Assembly: GCF_900110925.1 (NCBI RefSeq)
Contig: NZ_FOFP01000003.1
Coordinates: 186,001 to 250,000 of the forward strand
DNA from: Pseudomonas cuatrocienegasensis
Lineage (GTDB): Bacteria; Pseudomonadota; Gammaproteobacteria; Pseudomonadales; Pseudomonadaceae
Length of the DNA stretch: 64,000 nt
Direction: 5' to 3'
Position numbers and translations under genes: made by a program. The notes under the pieces were generated by a model, which was given only the letters and a program-made list of their open reading frames with translations, did no database searches and was not told where the DNA came from. Below are positions 27,650 through 36,614 of the stretch, one piece after another (position 1 is the first letter of the stretch; every line of letters begins with the position of its first letter).

Positions 27650-27684
27650 ACAAAAACACGACGCCCCGGCAAGCCGGGGCGTCG
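27650..27684 (-). terminator. Hairpin with T-run between iron-binding protein and permease genes
   Basis: On the minus strand a 12-bp GC-rich stem (CGACGCCCCGGC/GCCGGGGCGTCG) is followed by TGTTTTTGTC. It lies 44 bases after the binding-protein stop and before the permease start. It probably acts as a partial terminator or mRNA stabiliser, giving more binding protein than permease. Confidence 0.75.
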
Positions 27685-27727
27685 AGTATAACGGCAAGGC
27701 GGCTAGCCGCCCTCTGTCTGCAGCCAG

Positions 27728-28729
27728 TTAGTTCCAGCCAGCGCGGTCCATCAGCATGGTGGCTTCGGCTTGACGCTTACCAGCGACCTCAGTGGCGATC
27801 GAGTCGGCCTTGAAGGTACCCCAGGCGGCTACTTCCGCGGACGGCTCAACCGCCGGGTTGGCCGGGAATTCCTGGTTGACGCCGGCGAAGATGGTTTGCG
27901 CTTCTGCAGTGGTCATCCACTCCAGCAGCTTCTGCGCCGCCTCGGCATGCGGCGCATGCTTGGTCACGCCAGCGCCAGCGAGGTTGACGTGCACGCCACG
28001 GTCCTGCTGGTTCGGCCAGTACGGCTTCACTTTCAGGTCAGGCTGCTGCTTGTGCAGACGGCCATAGTAGTAAGTGTTGGTGATGCCGACGTCACACTGA
28101 CCGGCGTCGATGGCCTGCAGCAGCGCGGTGTCATCAGCGAACACGTCAGTGGCCAGGTTATTCACCCAGCCCTTGATGATTTCTTCGGTCTTGGCCGCGC
28201 CATGGGTTTCGATCAGGGTGGCGGTCAGCGACTGGTTGTAGACCTTCTTGCTGGTGCGCAGGCACAGGCGGCCTTCCCAGTTCTTGTCGGCCAGGGCTTC
28301 GTAGGTCGACAGCTCGCTCGGCTTGACTCGCTCGGTGGAGTAGAAGATGGTCCGCGCACGCAGCGACAGGCCGGTCCAACTGCCGGTGCTGGAGCGGTAC
28401 TGAGCGGGGATATTGGCGTCGATCACCTCGGACTTGACGGGCTGCAGCACGCCTTCCTGCTCGGCCTGCCAGAGGTTGCCAGCGTCTACAGTAATCAGCA
28501 GGTCGGCCGGTGTATTGGCGCCCTCGGCCTTGAGGCGAGCGATCAGCGGGGCTTCCTTGTCGGTGATGAACTTCACCTTGACCCCGGTCTTCTCGGTGTA
28601 GAGGTCGAATACTGGCTTGATCAGCTCGTCAATACGGGCGGAGTAGACCACCACCTCGTCAGCAGCCTGAACGGCAGTTGCCAGGGTGCTGAGGGTAAAT
28701 GCAGCGAGGAGCGCGTTACGAGCCTTCAT
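27728..28729 (-). CDS. Ferric-iron ABC transporter substrate-binding protein (FbpA-like)
   Basis: A 333-residue periplasmic protein with a signal peptide ([22 protein letters not shown]). The mature part begins [32 protein letters not shown], the usual FbpA/FutA/AfuA opening. Tyr pairs that may hold iron appear in [15 protein letters not shown]. It is the first gene of the iron-uptake unit. No clear Fur box was found in the 160-base upstream region. Confidence 0.93.
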   Translation of the reverse strand: MKARNALLAAFTLSTLATAVQAADEVVVYSARIDELIKPVFDLYTEKTGVKVKFITDKEAPLIARLKAEGANTPADLLITVDAGNLWQAEQEGVLQPVKSEVIDANIPAQYRSSTGSWTGLSLRARTIFYSTERVKPSELSTYEALADKNWEGRLCLRTSKKVYNQSLTATLIETHGAAKTEEIIKGWVNNLATDVFADDTALLQAIDAGQCDVGITNTYYYGRLHKQQPDLKVKPYWPNQQDRGVHVNLAGAGVTKHAPHAEAAQKLLEWMTTAEAQTIFAGVNQEFPANPAVEPSAEVAAWGTFKADSIATEVAGKRQAEATMLMDRAGWN

Positions 28730-28889
28730 GGGACCAGCCTCTTGTGGGTAAGCAGAGAGGCCGAATAGTAGTGAATGGCATTTCGCTTCTCAACTAGCCA
28801 TTTGTATCCGTCGTACACAATTAACCCGGCAACGGCCCAGGGCCTAGCGCCGTTTTGCTTGCGCCCCCGCAACGCAATGTCAGCAGCCC

Positions 28890-30107
28890 TCAGGGCCTTG
28901 CCAACGGCGGCAGGTCGCCCGATAAGCCAAGCGCCTGACACACGAAAAGTGCCTTGGCCTCGGGCAAACCATCGACCCAATCAAGGCCGATATTGCGCAG
29001 CAGGCGCAGCGGCAGGGGGTCGGCCTGGAACAGCCGCTCGAAGCCCTCCATGGCCGCCATCATCGCCAGGTTGTGTGGCATACGGCGACGCTCGTAGCGG
29101 CTCAGCACACGCTCATCAGCCAGGCGCTCGCCACGCCCATGGGCATGCTGCAGCACATCGGCCAACACGGCGGCATCGAGAAAGCCCAGGTTAACGCCCT
29201 GCCCCGCCAGCGGATGAATGCTATGGGCCGCATCACCGATCAGCACCAGCCCCTCCTCCACGTAGCGTTTGGCATGGCGCTGGCGCAGCGGGATGCACAG
29301 CCGCGGATCGGCATGCAGAACCTCGCCCAGGCGGTGCTCGAAGGTACGCCCCAGGGCCGCGCAAAACGCGGCGTCGTCGAGCTGCATCAGCCGCTCGGCT
29401 TCGCTCGGCACGGTTGACCAGACGATCGAACACCAGTGTTCACCCGGCGGCCCCTGCAGCGGCAGGAAGGCCAGCGGCCCGTCATCGGTGAAACGCTGCC
29501 ACGCCGTGGCCTGGTGCGGCTCGGCACAGCGCACGCTGGTGACGATGGCGTGGTGCAGGTAATCCCACTCGCGCGTGGCGCAGCCGGCCAGCCGGCGCAC
29601 CGCCGAGTTGGCGCCATCGGCGGCCACCAGCAACGGCGTGCGCACTTCGCGGCCATCGGTGAGCGTCAGCAGCCAGCCGTCGCCACTGCGGCGCAATTGT
29701 TCGAGACGCGCATTGCCGAGCAGGCCGATATCGCTGTCATGCAGGCGGCTCAGCAGCGCGTCCTGCACCACGCGGTTTTCGACGATATGGCCGAGCACGT
29801 CTGCATGCACGCTGGCGGCACTGAAGTGGATCTGCCCGGTGCCGGAGCCGTCCCACACGCGCATCTCGCCATAGGGGCTGACCCGCCGCGCCTCGATAGC
29901 CGACCAGACCCCGAGGCGCTGCAGAATACGCTGACTGGCGCCGGACAACGCGCTGACCCGCGGCTCGAACGGCGCATCGGCGGCGAATGGCGCGACCTGC
30001 AAGGCACCACCGTCGACGATCAGAATCTCCAGCCCCAGGTCCTGCAACGCCAGGGCCAGGGTGCTGCCGACCATACCGGCGCCCACGATGATCACATCTG
30101 CTTGCAT
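28890..30107 (-). CDS. UbiH/UbiF/VisC-family FAD hydroxylase (UbiI-like)
   Basis: A 405-residue flavoprotein monooxygenase. The N-terminal dinucleotide-binding motif is VIIVGAGMVGSTLALALQ, and the second FAD motif is LIGDAAHSIHPLAGQGVNLGFLDA near residues 280-303. Family members hydroxylate the ubiquinone ring. Placed with ubiH (30602) it is probably the C5- or C6-hydroxylase, but which one cannot be decided here. Its start overlaps the end of the DUF4442 gene by 16 bases. Confidence 0.88.
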   Translation of the reverse strand: MQADVIIVGAGMVGSTLALALQDLGLEILIVDGGALQVAPFAADAPFEPRVSALSGASQRILQRLGVWSAIEARRVSPYGEMRVWDGSGTGQIHFSAASVHADVLGHIVENRVVQDALLSRLHDSDIGLLGNARLEQLRRSGDGWLLTLTDGREVRTPLLVAADGANSAVRRLAGCATREWDYLHHAIVTSVRCAEPHQATAWQRFTDDGPLAFLPLQGPPGEHWCSIVWSTVPSEAERLMQLDDAAFCAALGRTFEHRLGEVLHADPRLCIPLRQRHAKRYVEEGLVLIGDAAHSIHPLAGQGVNLGFLDAAVLADVLQHAHGRGERLADERVLSRYERRRMPHNLAMMAAMEGFERLFQADPLPLRLLRNIGLDWVDGLPEAKALFVCQALGLSGDLPPLARP

Positions 30108-30598
30108 GTACTGTCCTCGGTGGTCTGTCGCAGGTGCGGCTTGAGCCGCACATAGAGGGTCTTGTGCACCCGGGCCACCAGCTTACCGGCGCTGTCATGC
30201 ACCTCGACGTCGAGCACCGGCAGGTACTTGTCGCCTGCGGCGGTGTGCTGGCGAATACGCGCCAGCAATGCCTCGTCGATATGAAACTCGGCGTGCACCG
30301 GACCTGTGCCGGGGCTGACGAAATCGATGCTGGCCGCCTTGTCCCAGACGATGTAATCGCGCCCGAGGTTCTCCATCAGCATGAGCATGTAGAACGGGTC
30401 GGTCATGCTGTACAGGCTGCCGCCAAACTGGGTGCCCACGTAATTACGGTTGTACCAGCCCAGGCCCATGCTGACACGCACCTGACGGAAGTCTGCGCTG
30501 ATCTGCCGCACACGCACGCCAGCGCCCAGATAGGGTGGATACAGGTTCATCGCCCAGCGCAGCCAGCGGGCTTTGCGCGCCAGGCGCGTGGCACTCAT
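30092..30598 (-). CDS. DUF4442 hotdog-fold protein
   Basis: A 168-residue protein of the DUF4442 family (thioesterase-like hotdog fold), with conserved YPPYLGAGVRVRQISADFRQVRVSMGLGWYNRNYVGTQFGGSLYSMTDPFYMLML. The NRNYVGTQFGGSLYSMTDP block corresponds to the hotdog substrate cleft. Biochemical role unknown. It sits in a tight ubiH-DUF4442-ubiI cluster (3-base gap and 16-base overlap), so it is co-transcribed with ubiquinone genes. Confidence 0.88.
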   Translation of the reverse strand: MSATRLARKARWLRWAMNLYPPYLGAGVRVRQISADFRQVRVSMGLGWYNRNYVGTQFGGSLYSMTDPFYMLMLMENLGRDYIVWDKAASIDFVSPGTGPVHAEFHIDEALLARIRQHTAAGDKYLPVLDVEVHDSAGKLVARVHKTLYVRLKPHLRQTTEDSTCKQM

Positions 30599-30601
30599 GC
30601 T

Positions 30602-31789
30602 TTAGTAACCTGCGCGGGTGCCCAGGCCCATGGCCTGGCGGGCGAACCAGCGTTTGGCTGGCGGCAGCATGTCCAGACCCAGCAGACCGAGGCTGCGGCC
30701 GGCGGCCAACAGCTTGTCGTCGCGACTGAACAGCCGGGTGACCTGATCGGAAAAGCCCACGGTGCGTAGCTGATCGCTGCGCTGACCATCCGCATAACGC
30801 TGCAACGTGGTCAGATCGCCCAACGGCGCCGTGCTGGCCAGCAGGCACTCGGCCAGGGCCAGGGTGTCACGCAGCGACAAGTTGTAGCCCTGGCCGGCGA
30901 TGGGGTGCAGGCTGTGCGCAGCATTGCCCAGCACCACCAGATGATCACGAACCTGCTCGGCCGCCTCGACCAACGCCAGCGGGTAAAGGTAGCGGGCCCC
31001 GACCTGTTGCAATGCACCCAGGCGGTAACCAAAGGCCTGCTGCAGCTCGGCGAGGAAGTCCGCATCACTGGCCTGCAGCAGCCGTGCAGCGTCTTCGCCG
31101 CTGCGCGTCCAGACCAGGGCGCAGCGGTTATCGGCCAGCGGCAACAGGGCCAGCGGGCCAGCGGCGGTGAAACGCTCGAAGGCCTGGCCGGCATGGGCGT
31201 CTTGCGGGGTGATATTGGCGATCAGCGCGGTTTGCCCGTACGGCGTGTGGCGTACCTGGATACCGAGTTGCTCACGCAGACTGGAGCGGCCGCCTTCGGC
31301 GATCACCGCCAGGTCACAGTCCAGAGTCGAGCCGTCGTCAAGGGTCAGGCGATAGCCATCGGCAAGCGGATCCAGACTCACGACCTCGGCGGGGCTGCGC
31401 CAGGTCACCACATCCGGGTCGAGGGCGCGCCACAGGCACTCGCCAATCCAGGCGTTTTCCACCACATAACCCAGCGCCGCCACACCTTCGTCTTCGGCGC
31501 TCAGGCGCGCCGCGGCAAAGCGGCCTTGGTCGGAGACGTGAATCTGCCGGATCGGCTCGGCACGTTGGCTGATCGCCGGCCACAGGCCCAGGCGCTGATA
31601 AATCTGTTGGGTGCCATAAGACAGAGCGGTGGAGCGCGCGTCATAACTCGGCTGGTAACCGACACCCGGAGTAAAGGGTTCGATCATCACGATCTGCCAG
31701 CCGCGTTTGCGCGCCTCATCCTGCAGTGCCAGGGCCAGGCTGGCGCCGACCAGGCCACCACCGATAATCGCCAGATTGACCCTGTCCAT
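30602..31789 (-). CDS. ubiH: 2-octaprenyl-6-methoxyphenol hydroxylase UbiH
   Basis: A 395-residue FAD monooxygenase of ubiquinone synthesis (ring C1 hydroxylation). Motifs: LAIIGGGLVGASLALALQDEA at the N-terminus, DLAVIAEGGRSSLREQLGI in the middle and VLGNAAHSLHPIAGQGYNLSLRD near residue 283. It starts 4 bases after the pepP stop and continues into DUF4442 and the UbiI-like gene, the usual Pseudomonas pepP-ubiH order. Confidence 0.94.
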   Translation of the reverse strand: MDRVNLAIIGGGLVGASLALALQDEARKRGWQIVMIEPFTPGVGYQPSYDARSTALSYGTQQIYQRLGLWPAISQRAEPIRQIHVSDQGRFAAARLSAEDEGVAALGYVVENAWIGECLWRALDPDVVTWRSPAEVVSLDPLADGYRLTLDDGSTLDCDLAVIAEGGRSSLREQLGIQVRHTPYGQTALIANITPQDAHAGQAFERFTAAGPLALLPLADNRCALVWTRSGEDAARLLQASDADFLAELQQAFGYRLGALQQVGARYLYPLALVEAAEQVRDHLVVLGNAAHSLHPIAGQGYNLSLRDTLALAECLLASTAPLGDLTTLQRYADGQRSDQLRTVGFSDQVTRLFSRDDKLLAAGRSLGLLGLDMLPPAKRWFARQAMGLGTRAGY

Positions 31790-31793
31790 AGGC

Positions 31794-33128
31794 TTAAGCG
31801 GCCTCGCTGCGGGCGGCGGCCATCAGGGCTTCGATCTCGGCAACGGTCTTGGGCACACCGTTGGTAAGGATCTCGCAGCCGCTCTTGGTCACCACCACAT
31901 CGTCTTCGATACGCACACCAATGCCGCGCCATTTCTTGGCCACATTCTGGTTGTCCGCCGCAATGTAGATGCCGGGCTCGACGGTCATCGCCATGCCCGG
32001 CTCCAGCACGCGCCACTCACCGCCGACCTTGTAGTCGCCGACATCGTGCACGTCCATGCCCAGCCAATGGCCGACCCGGTGCATGTAGAACGCTTTGTAG
32101 GCCTCGCCGGCGATCAGCTCATCGACATCGCCCTGCAGCAGCCCAAGCTCGACCAGCCCGGCGGTGATCACCCGCACCGTCGCTTCGTGGGCTTCGTTCC
32201 AGTGCTTGCCCGGCGCGATATGTTTGAAGGCTTCTTCGTTGGCCGCCAGGACCAACTCGTAGATGGCTTTCTGCTCCGGCGAAAAACGCCCGTTGACCGG
32301 GAAGCAGCGGGTGATGTCGCTGGCATAGCAGTCAATCTCGCAGCCGGCGTCGATCAGCACCAGATCGCCATCCTTGAGCGGCGCGTCGTTCTCGCGGTAA
32401 TGCAGGATGCAGGCATTCTTGCCGGTCGCGACGATAGAGCCGTAAGCCGGCATCTTCGCCCCACCCTTGCGGAACTCGTAGTCCAGCTCGGCTTCCAGGT
32501 GGTATTCGCTGAGCCCGACCTGGCTGGCCTGCATCGCGCGGATATGCGCCTGGGCGGAAATCTGCGCCGCAGCACGCATCACCTTGACCTCGCCGGCCGA
32601 CTTGTACAGACGCATGTCGTGCAGCAGGTGGTCGAGGGCGACGAACTCGTTCGGCGGCTGCGCGCCCTGACGTGCCTTGGAACGGATCACGTTGATCCAC
32701 TCCATCAGGTGACGGTCGAACTCGGGGTTGGTGCCCATGGCGTAGTAGACCCGCTCACGGCCTTCGATCAACCCCGGGAGAATGTCGTCGATATCGCCGA
32801 TGGGAAACGCATCATCGGCGCCGTACTGGCTGATTGCGCCATCCTGGCCGGCCCGCAGGCCGTCCCACAGTTCGCGCTCGGGATCACGCTCGCGGCAGAA
32901 CAGCACGTACTCGCCATGGGCGCGCCCCGGAATCAATGCAATCACCGCCTCGGGCTCGGGAAAACCACTGAGGTACTGGAAATCGCTGTCCTGGCGATAC
33001 ACGTGCTCGACATCGCGGTTGCGGATATACACCGGCGCCGCCGGCAGGATGGCGATGCTGTTGGGTTCCATCTGCGCCATCAACGCCTTGCGTCGACGAG
33101 CGTATTCCGACTTGGAGATGCGGGTCAT
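31794..33128 (-). CDS. pepP: Xaa-Pro aminopeptidase PepP
   Basis: A 444-residue metallopeptidase of the pita-bread fold that removes N-terminal residues before proline. Metal ligands fall in VLIDAGCEIDCYASDITR (two Asp), MHRVGHWLGMDVHDVG (His), AMTVEPGIYI (Glu) and RIEDDVVVT (Glu). The ATG at 33128 (MTRISKSEYARRRKALMAQ) fits known PepP N-termini. An in-frame ATG at 33143 would add 5 residues; neither has a strong Shine-Dalgarno sequence. Confidence 0.95.
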   Translation of the reverse strand: MTRISKSEYARRRKALMAQMEPNSIAILPAAPVYIRNRDVEHVYRQDSDFQYLSGFPEPEAVIALIPGRAHGEYVLFCRERDPERELWDGLRAGQDGAISQYGADDAFPIGDIDDILPGLIEGRERVYYAMGTNPEFDRHLMEWINVIRSKARQGAQPPNEFVALDHLLHDMRLYKSAGEVKVMRAAAQISAQAHIRAMQASQVGLSEYHLEAELDYEFRKGGAKMPAYGSIVATGKNACILHYRENDAPLKDGDLVLIDAGCEIDCYASDITRCFPVNGRFSPEQKAIYELVLAANEEAFKHIAPGKHWNEAHEATVRVITAGLVELGLLQGDVDELIAGEAYKAFYMHRVGHWLGMDVHDVGDYKVGGEWRVLEPGMAMTVEPGIYIAADNQNVAKKWRGIGVRIEDDVVVTKSGCEILTNGVPKTVAEIEALMAAARSEAA

Positions 33129-33159
33129 GGGCAGCGAGTCCATCGGGTTGGCGGAAAGA

Positions 33160-33714
33160 TCAGTGCAACAGGGGCTTGGGCGCCGGCGCAGCGGGCTTGG
33201 TGCATTCGCTGAACAGCAGCATGGGTGCCACGCGCAGGTACTCCATCACTTCCATGTAATCGCTCTCGCCGTCCTCGGACTCTTCGAGGGCATTCTGCAC
33301 CTGGGCGATGGCGGAAAGATCCTGCAGCACTTCCATCGCCTCGGCGCTCAGCGCGCTGTCACGGGCGGTGAGGCCGAAGCCACCGAGAAAGCCCTGGCAC
33401 CACTGGCCGAGGGCCACGGCGCGCTCACTGAGCGGCGCCTCATCACTGGGCAGCAGCAATACCACGGCGATGTCTTCGCCGCTGAGCTCGCCCTTGACCA
33501 TTTCCTGCAGGCCAATCAGCGCCTGGCGCACGGTGTCCTGCGGTTCGCCACCGAGCAGCTCGGCGGCATCGACCAGCCAGGGCGCGATATCGAAGCCCGC
33601 GCCGGCGCAGCTGCGGCCCAGCAGCAGGCCATGCAGCTCGGCAGGGGAAACGGTGTAACCGGCACTGCTGAGCAGTGCGGCGAAGGCGGAATACGGAGAA
33701 CTTGAAGTCGGCAT
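33160..33714 (-). CDS. YecA/UPF0149 family protein
   Basis: A 184-residue helical protein of the UPF0149 (YgfB/YecA) family, with the typical opening [31 protein letters not shown] and [31 protein letters not shown]. It lacks the C-terminal SEC-like zinc motif. Family members occur before pepP in many gammaproteobacteria and in Pseudomonas have been linked to gene regulation (YgfB), but its role here is not shown. The ubi-pepP-yecA cluster is probably one operon starting here. Confidence 0.9.
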   Translation of the reverse strand: MPTSSSPYSAFAALLSSAGYTVSPAELHGLLLGRSCAGAGFDIAPWLVDAAELLGGEPQDTVRQALIGLQEMVKGELSGEDIAVVLLLPSDEAPLSERAVALGQWCQGFLGGFGLTARDSALSAEAMEVLQDLSAIAQVQNALEESEDGESDYMEVMEYLRVAPMLLFSECTKPAAPAPKPLLH

Positions 33715-33859
33715 AGATAACTAGGCGCCAGACGGCGCAATCACTAGAATGGAGGCCTCGTATCCTAGCACCGGCAGACGCGGCAAAACCATCGGAGGGT
33801 TTGACCCCACCCCATGGTGCGCCGATATAACCGGTCACCCCTTGCCTTAGCGAGACCCC

Positions 33860-34069
33860 ATGGAAGACGCCGATTTGCAAGCCCTAACGACCAAACTGGA
33901 GCTGTTGATCCAGCGTGTCGAGCAACTCAAGGCCCAGAACCGTCTTCTGCTGGCGAGTGAAAAGGCCTGGCGCGAGGAACGCGCCCATCTGATCGAAAAG
34001 AACGAAATGGCCCGGCACAAGGTCGAATCGATGATTTCGCGCCTAAAAGCCCTGGAGCAGGACTCATGA
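33860..34069 (+). CDS. Small coiled-coil protein (TIGR02449/ZapB-like)
   Basis: A 69-residue, almost wholly coiled-coil protein (DADLQALTTKLELLIQRVEQLKAQNRLLLASEKAWREERAHLIEKNEMARHKVESMISRLKALEQ). It overlaps zapA by 4 bases (ATGA) and belongs to the TIGR02449 family found beside zapA in Pseudomonas. By size and fold a ZapB-like role at the division ring is likely but unproven. Confidence 0.88.
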   Translation: MEDADLQALTTKLELLIQRVEQLKAQNRLLLASEKAWREERAHLIEKNEMARHKVESMISRLKALEQDS

Positions 34070-34368
34070 CCCAGTCGAATACCGTTACCGTCCACATTCT
34101 GGACAAAGAATATTGCATCACGTGCCCATCCGACGAACGCACCAACCTGGAAAGCGCTGCCCGCTACCTGGACGGAAAAATGCGTGAGATCCGTACCAGC
34201 GGCAAAGTCATCGGTGCCGATCGCGTGGCCGTCATGGCAGCGCTCAACATCACCCACGACCTGCTGCACAAGCAACAGCACCAGGACCTGCAGGCCAACT
34301 CCACGCGCGAACAGGTGCGTGACCTGCTGCAGCGTGTCGACCAGGCACTGACCCACGACGACGTCTGA
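34066..34368 (+). CDS. zapA: Cell division protein ZapA
   Basis: A 100-residue protein that cross-links FtsZ filaments. The N-terminal domain VTVHILDKEYCITCPSDERTNLESAARYLDGKMREIRTSGKVIGADRVAVMAALNITHDLL is standard ZapA, followed by a short coiled coil. It is coupled to the upstream coiled-coil gene by an ATGA overlap. 6S RNA lies directly downstream, as in most gammaproteobacteria. Confidence 0.95.
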   Translation: MTQSNTVTVHILDKEYCITCPSDERTNLESAARYLDGKMREIRTSGKVIGADRVAVMAALNITHDLLHKQQHQDLQANSTREQVRDLLQRVDQALTHDDV

Positions 34369-34484
34369 AACGCTGCGGCAATGGGTCGCTCCCTGATGCT
34401 TGCCGTGCCCATGCCGAGCGGCCCAGGAACGCTCATCCATCTCAGTGCAGCTTTGCCGACGGGGTGTCCTGGCGGCAGATTCGG

Positions 34485-34490
34485 GTATAC
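34485..34490 (+). promoter_or_regulatory. -10 element of the 6S RNA gene
   Basis: TATACT at 34485-34490 lies 6-7 bases upstream of the predicted 6S 5' end. I could not find a -35 hexamer at proper spacing. Confidence 0.5.
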
Positions 34491-34496
34491 TGGCCG

Positions 34497-34676
34497 CAGC
34501 TCCCTGAAGTGTGCGCCAGTTGGTGATGTCCCTGAGCCGATACGCACAAACCCGGGGGTTGCATGTTGAGGCCGGTGTGCATGTCCGCCTGACGGAAAGC
34601 CTTAACGCCTCCTGCAACCTCCACCTTGAACTTTCGGGTTCAAGGGCTAAGCCGACAGCGGCACGTCGGGGAGTCA
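34497..34676 (+). ncRNA. ssrS: 6S RNA
   Basis: About 180 bases matching the Pseudomonas 6S RNA: conserved stretches include GTGTGCGCCAGTTGGTGATG, GAGGCCGGTGTGCATGTCCG and CCTTGAACTTTCGGGTTCAAGG. The 5' end (CAGCTCCCTGA) can pair with the 3' end (CGGGGAGTC) to close the long hairpin, with a central bubble that mimics an open promoter. 6S RNA binds sigma70-RNA polymerase in stationary phase. It lies between zapA and fthC, its conserved position. Ends are accurate to a few bases. Confidence 0.92.
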
Positions 34677-34723
34677 TTTCTTCTTCGCTTATTGCCGCCT
34701 CTTTGCAATAGGTTGTCAGCTCG

Positions 34724-35320
34724 ATGCTCGACCCCACCGCCCACAGCCGCCCACAGCTTCGTCGCCTGCTGCGCCAGAAGCGCCGCGCACTCTCGCCCCA
34801 AGCCCAGCGCCAAGCCGCGCGCAGGCTGTACCGCCAACTGGCGCAGCACCCCACCTATCGCCGTGCCCGGCACCTGGCCCTGTACTTACCGACTGACGGT
34901 GAAATCGATCCACGCCCACTGCTGCGCGAAGCCCAACGGCGCGGCAAGGCCGTGTACCTGCCGGTCCTCAAACCCTGGCCACGCACGCGCATGGTGTTCC
35001 AGCGCCTGCGGCCCGGCGAGACGCTGATCGCCAATCGCTTCGGCATCGCCGAGCCACGCAACAACCCGGCATGGCAACGACCGACCTGGACGCTGGATCT
35101 GGTGCTGTTGCCCCTGGTGGGTTTCGACGCCCAGGGCGGTCGTCTGGGTATGGGCGGGGGATTCTATGATCGCAGCCTGGCTTACCTGCGCATGCGCAAA
35201 AATTGGCACAAACCGATATTGCTGGGCGTGGCGCATAGCTGTCAGCGCGTGGAGCGCCTGGCGCTAGCGAGTTGGGACGTGCCGCTGCAAGCGACTGTGA
35301 CCGACGCCGGCTGGTACTGA
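34724..35320 (+). CDS. fthC: 5-formyltetrahydrofolate cyclo-ligase
   Basis: A 198-residue enzyme converting 5-formyl-THF to 5,10-methenyl-THF with ATP. The basic N-terminal helix (RLLRQKRRALSPQAQRQAARRL), GRLGMGGGFYDRSLAYLR (ATP/folate-binding loop) and a PLVGFD block are characteristic. It follows 6S RNA, its conserved position (ygfA in E. coli), and may be co-transcribed with it. The ribosome-binding site is weak. Confidence 0.93.
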   Translation: MLDPTAHSRPQLRRLLRQKRRALSPQAQRQAARRLYRQLAQHPTYRRARHLALYLPTDGEIDPRPLLREAQRRGKAVYLPVLKPWPRTRMVFQRLRPGETLIANRFGIAEPRNNPAWQRPTWTLDLVLLPLVGFDAQGGRLGMGGGFYDRSLAYLRMRKNWHKPILLGVAHSCQRVERLALASWDVPLQATVTDAGWY

Positions 35321-35346
35321 GAACCGCTTCCCTGCGGCCGGAGTGC

Positions 35347-35478
35347 TCAACGGCCGGGCAGGGCCAGAGCAGGCGGTGTGCCTGGTGCTTCCCACTGGCT
35401 CTGGGTGTACCCCGTCGTCACCATGCCCAGGCTGAACAGAATAACGAGTACCCACAACAGATCTGGTTTGCGTTTCAT
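35347..35478 (-). CDS. Small single-span membrane protein, 43 residues
   Basis: The minus-strand frame from ATG 35478 encodes MKRKPDLLWVLVILFSLGMV and continues to 43 residues (ending ALALPGR). A very good ribosome-binding site (GGGGGAGG) lies about 6 bases upstream. Residues 7-24 form one hydrophobic span with a positively charged N-terminus, so the C-terminus probably faces the periplasm. It is antisense to nothing and fills the fthC-EVE gap. Function unknown. I recall similar short proteins in other Pseudomonas genomes, but that cannot be checked here. Confidence 0.65.
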   Translation of the reverse strand: MKRKPDLLWVLVILFSLGMVTTGYTQSQWEAPGTPPALALPGR

Positions 35479-35604
35479 CCAATGCCTCCCCCTTAAAGGC
35501 AGACGGCGCAGGGTGCACCCGGCGCTCGTTGCTCTCGATCTCTCCGAGTTTGCACCCAGATTGCAGACCTGGCCCAATAGGGCCGATTCCAAGGAGCAAT
35601 GTTC

Positions 35605-36057
35605 ATGCCCAACTGGCTGATGAAGTCCGAACCCGATGAGTTTTCCATCCACGACCTGCAGCGCCTGGGAACGGCGCGCTGGGATGGCGTGCGCAATTAC
35701 CAGGCGCGCAACTTCCTGCGCGACATGCAGCCGGGTGAGCTGTTTTTCTTTTATCACTCCAGCTGCCCGCTGCCGGGGATTGCCGGCATCGGCCGCATTC
35801 AGGGCGCTGCTTATCCTGACCCGACAGCCCTGGACCGCGACAGCCACTACTTCGATGCCCGCGCCAGTGCCGAGAAGAATCCCTGGAGCGCCATCGATGT
35901 GGCTTACGTCGAAGCCTTCCCCCAGGTTATCGGGCTGTCACTGCTGAAAGCTCAGCAGGCTTTGCTTGAATTGCCCCTGATCCAGAAAGGCTCACGCCTG
36001 TCCGTCATGCCGGTGAGCGACGCCCACTGGCAGGCGATCCTGGCGCTGCGTTATTGA
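35605..36057 (+). CDS. EVE-domain (YTH-like) protein
   Basis: A 150-residue EVE-domain protein (MPNWLMKSEPDEFSIHDLQRLGTARWDGVRNYQARNFLRDMQPGELFFFYHSSCPLPGIAGIGRI). EVE belongs to the PUA/YTH superfamily, which reads modified bases. The exact ligand is unknown. ATG 35605 is chosen because AAGGAG lies 8 bases before it; ATG 35599 is too close to it. The stop overlaps the convergent FliL-like gene by 7 bases. Confidence 0.92.
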   Translation: MPNWLMKSEPDEFSIHDLQRLGTARWDGVRNYQARNFLRDMQPGELFFFYHSSCPLPGIAGIGRIQGAAYPDPTALDRDSHYFDARASAEKNPWSAIDVAYVEAFPQVIGLSLLKAQQALLELPLIQKGSRLSVMPVSDAHWQAILALRY

Positions 36058-36461
36058 ATGATAAGGTTGTTGAACAGCAGGTCTTCGACCAGGGGCGCGC
36101 CTTCTTCCTGTACCAACACATCCTGCACCTGCTTGAGTGCAGCCTGGCGCAGCGTTTCCTTGGCATCAGCGGCAGCCATGGTCTCGTCGGTCTGCTGGGA
36201 AAACAGCATCACCAACTGATTGCGGATCAGCGGCTGGTGATGCACCACCTTGGCCTCAGCCTCGGCGCCGGTGACACGCAATGAGACATCGGCCTTGAAG
36301 AACTTCAGCCGCGGCCCCGTGCCGAAATTACCGACCAGAGCAGGAAACAAACCGACGTAAGCAACAACGGTCGCGGGATCGACCTTGGGCTCCTCCGACG
36401 AATTGGCCTGCACGTACAACGGCAGGGTCATGAGCAACAGCGATGCGATCCAGATTTTCAA
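36051..36461 (-). CDS. FliL-like secreted/membrane protein
   Basis: A 136-residue protein if translation starts at TTG 36461 (KIWIASLLLMTLPLYVQANSS), which has GGAGG 7 bases upstream. The apparent longer frame upstream has no signal for initiation. It has a signal-like hydrophobic N-terminus, then a FliL-type domain (RLKFFKADVSLRVTGAEAEAKVVHHQPLIRNQLVMLFSQQTDETM). FliL supports flagellar stators, but no flagellar gene is near; this is the FliL paralogue encoded in the core of many Pseudomonas. Role unknown. Confidence 0.8.
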   Translation of the reverse strand: MKIWIASLLLMTLPLYVQANSSEEPKVDPATVVAYVGLFPALVGNFGTGPRLKFFKADVSLRVTGAEAEAKVVHHQPLIRNQLVMLFSQQTDETMAAADAKETLRQAALKQVQDVLVQEEGAPLVEDLLFNNLIIQ

Positions 36462-36614
36462 GGGGTGTCCTCCACAGATAGCCCCTAGCATAGCCACAGC
36501 GGCGCCCCATCCCAAGCCCCGTCGCTTATGCAGGCCCATCAGGGCCAGCCATGCTCGTTGACCGAGCGTCCCGGCGCCCTACACTGCCTCGACCATCCGC
36601 AGAGGAGTCGCCCG

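Noticed and set aside
28730..28800. Possible Fur box upstream of the iron-binding protein
   Set aside because: Only scattered matches to GATAAT hexamers (GAATAG TAGTGA ATGGCA); not better than chance in AT-richer DNA.
31707..33212. 501-codon plus-strand frame opposite pepP
   Set aside because: Shadow of pepP with no domain; pepP has all metal ligands.
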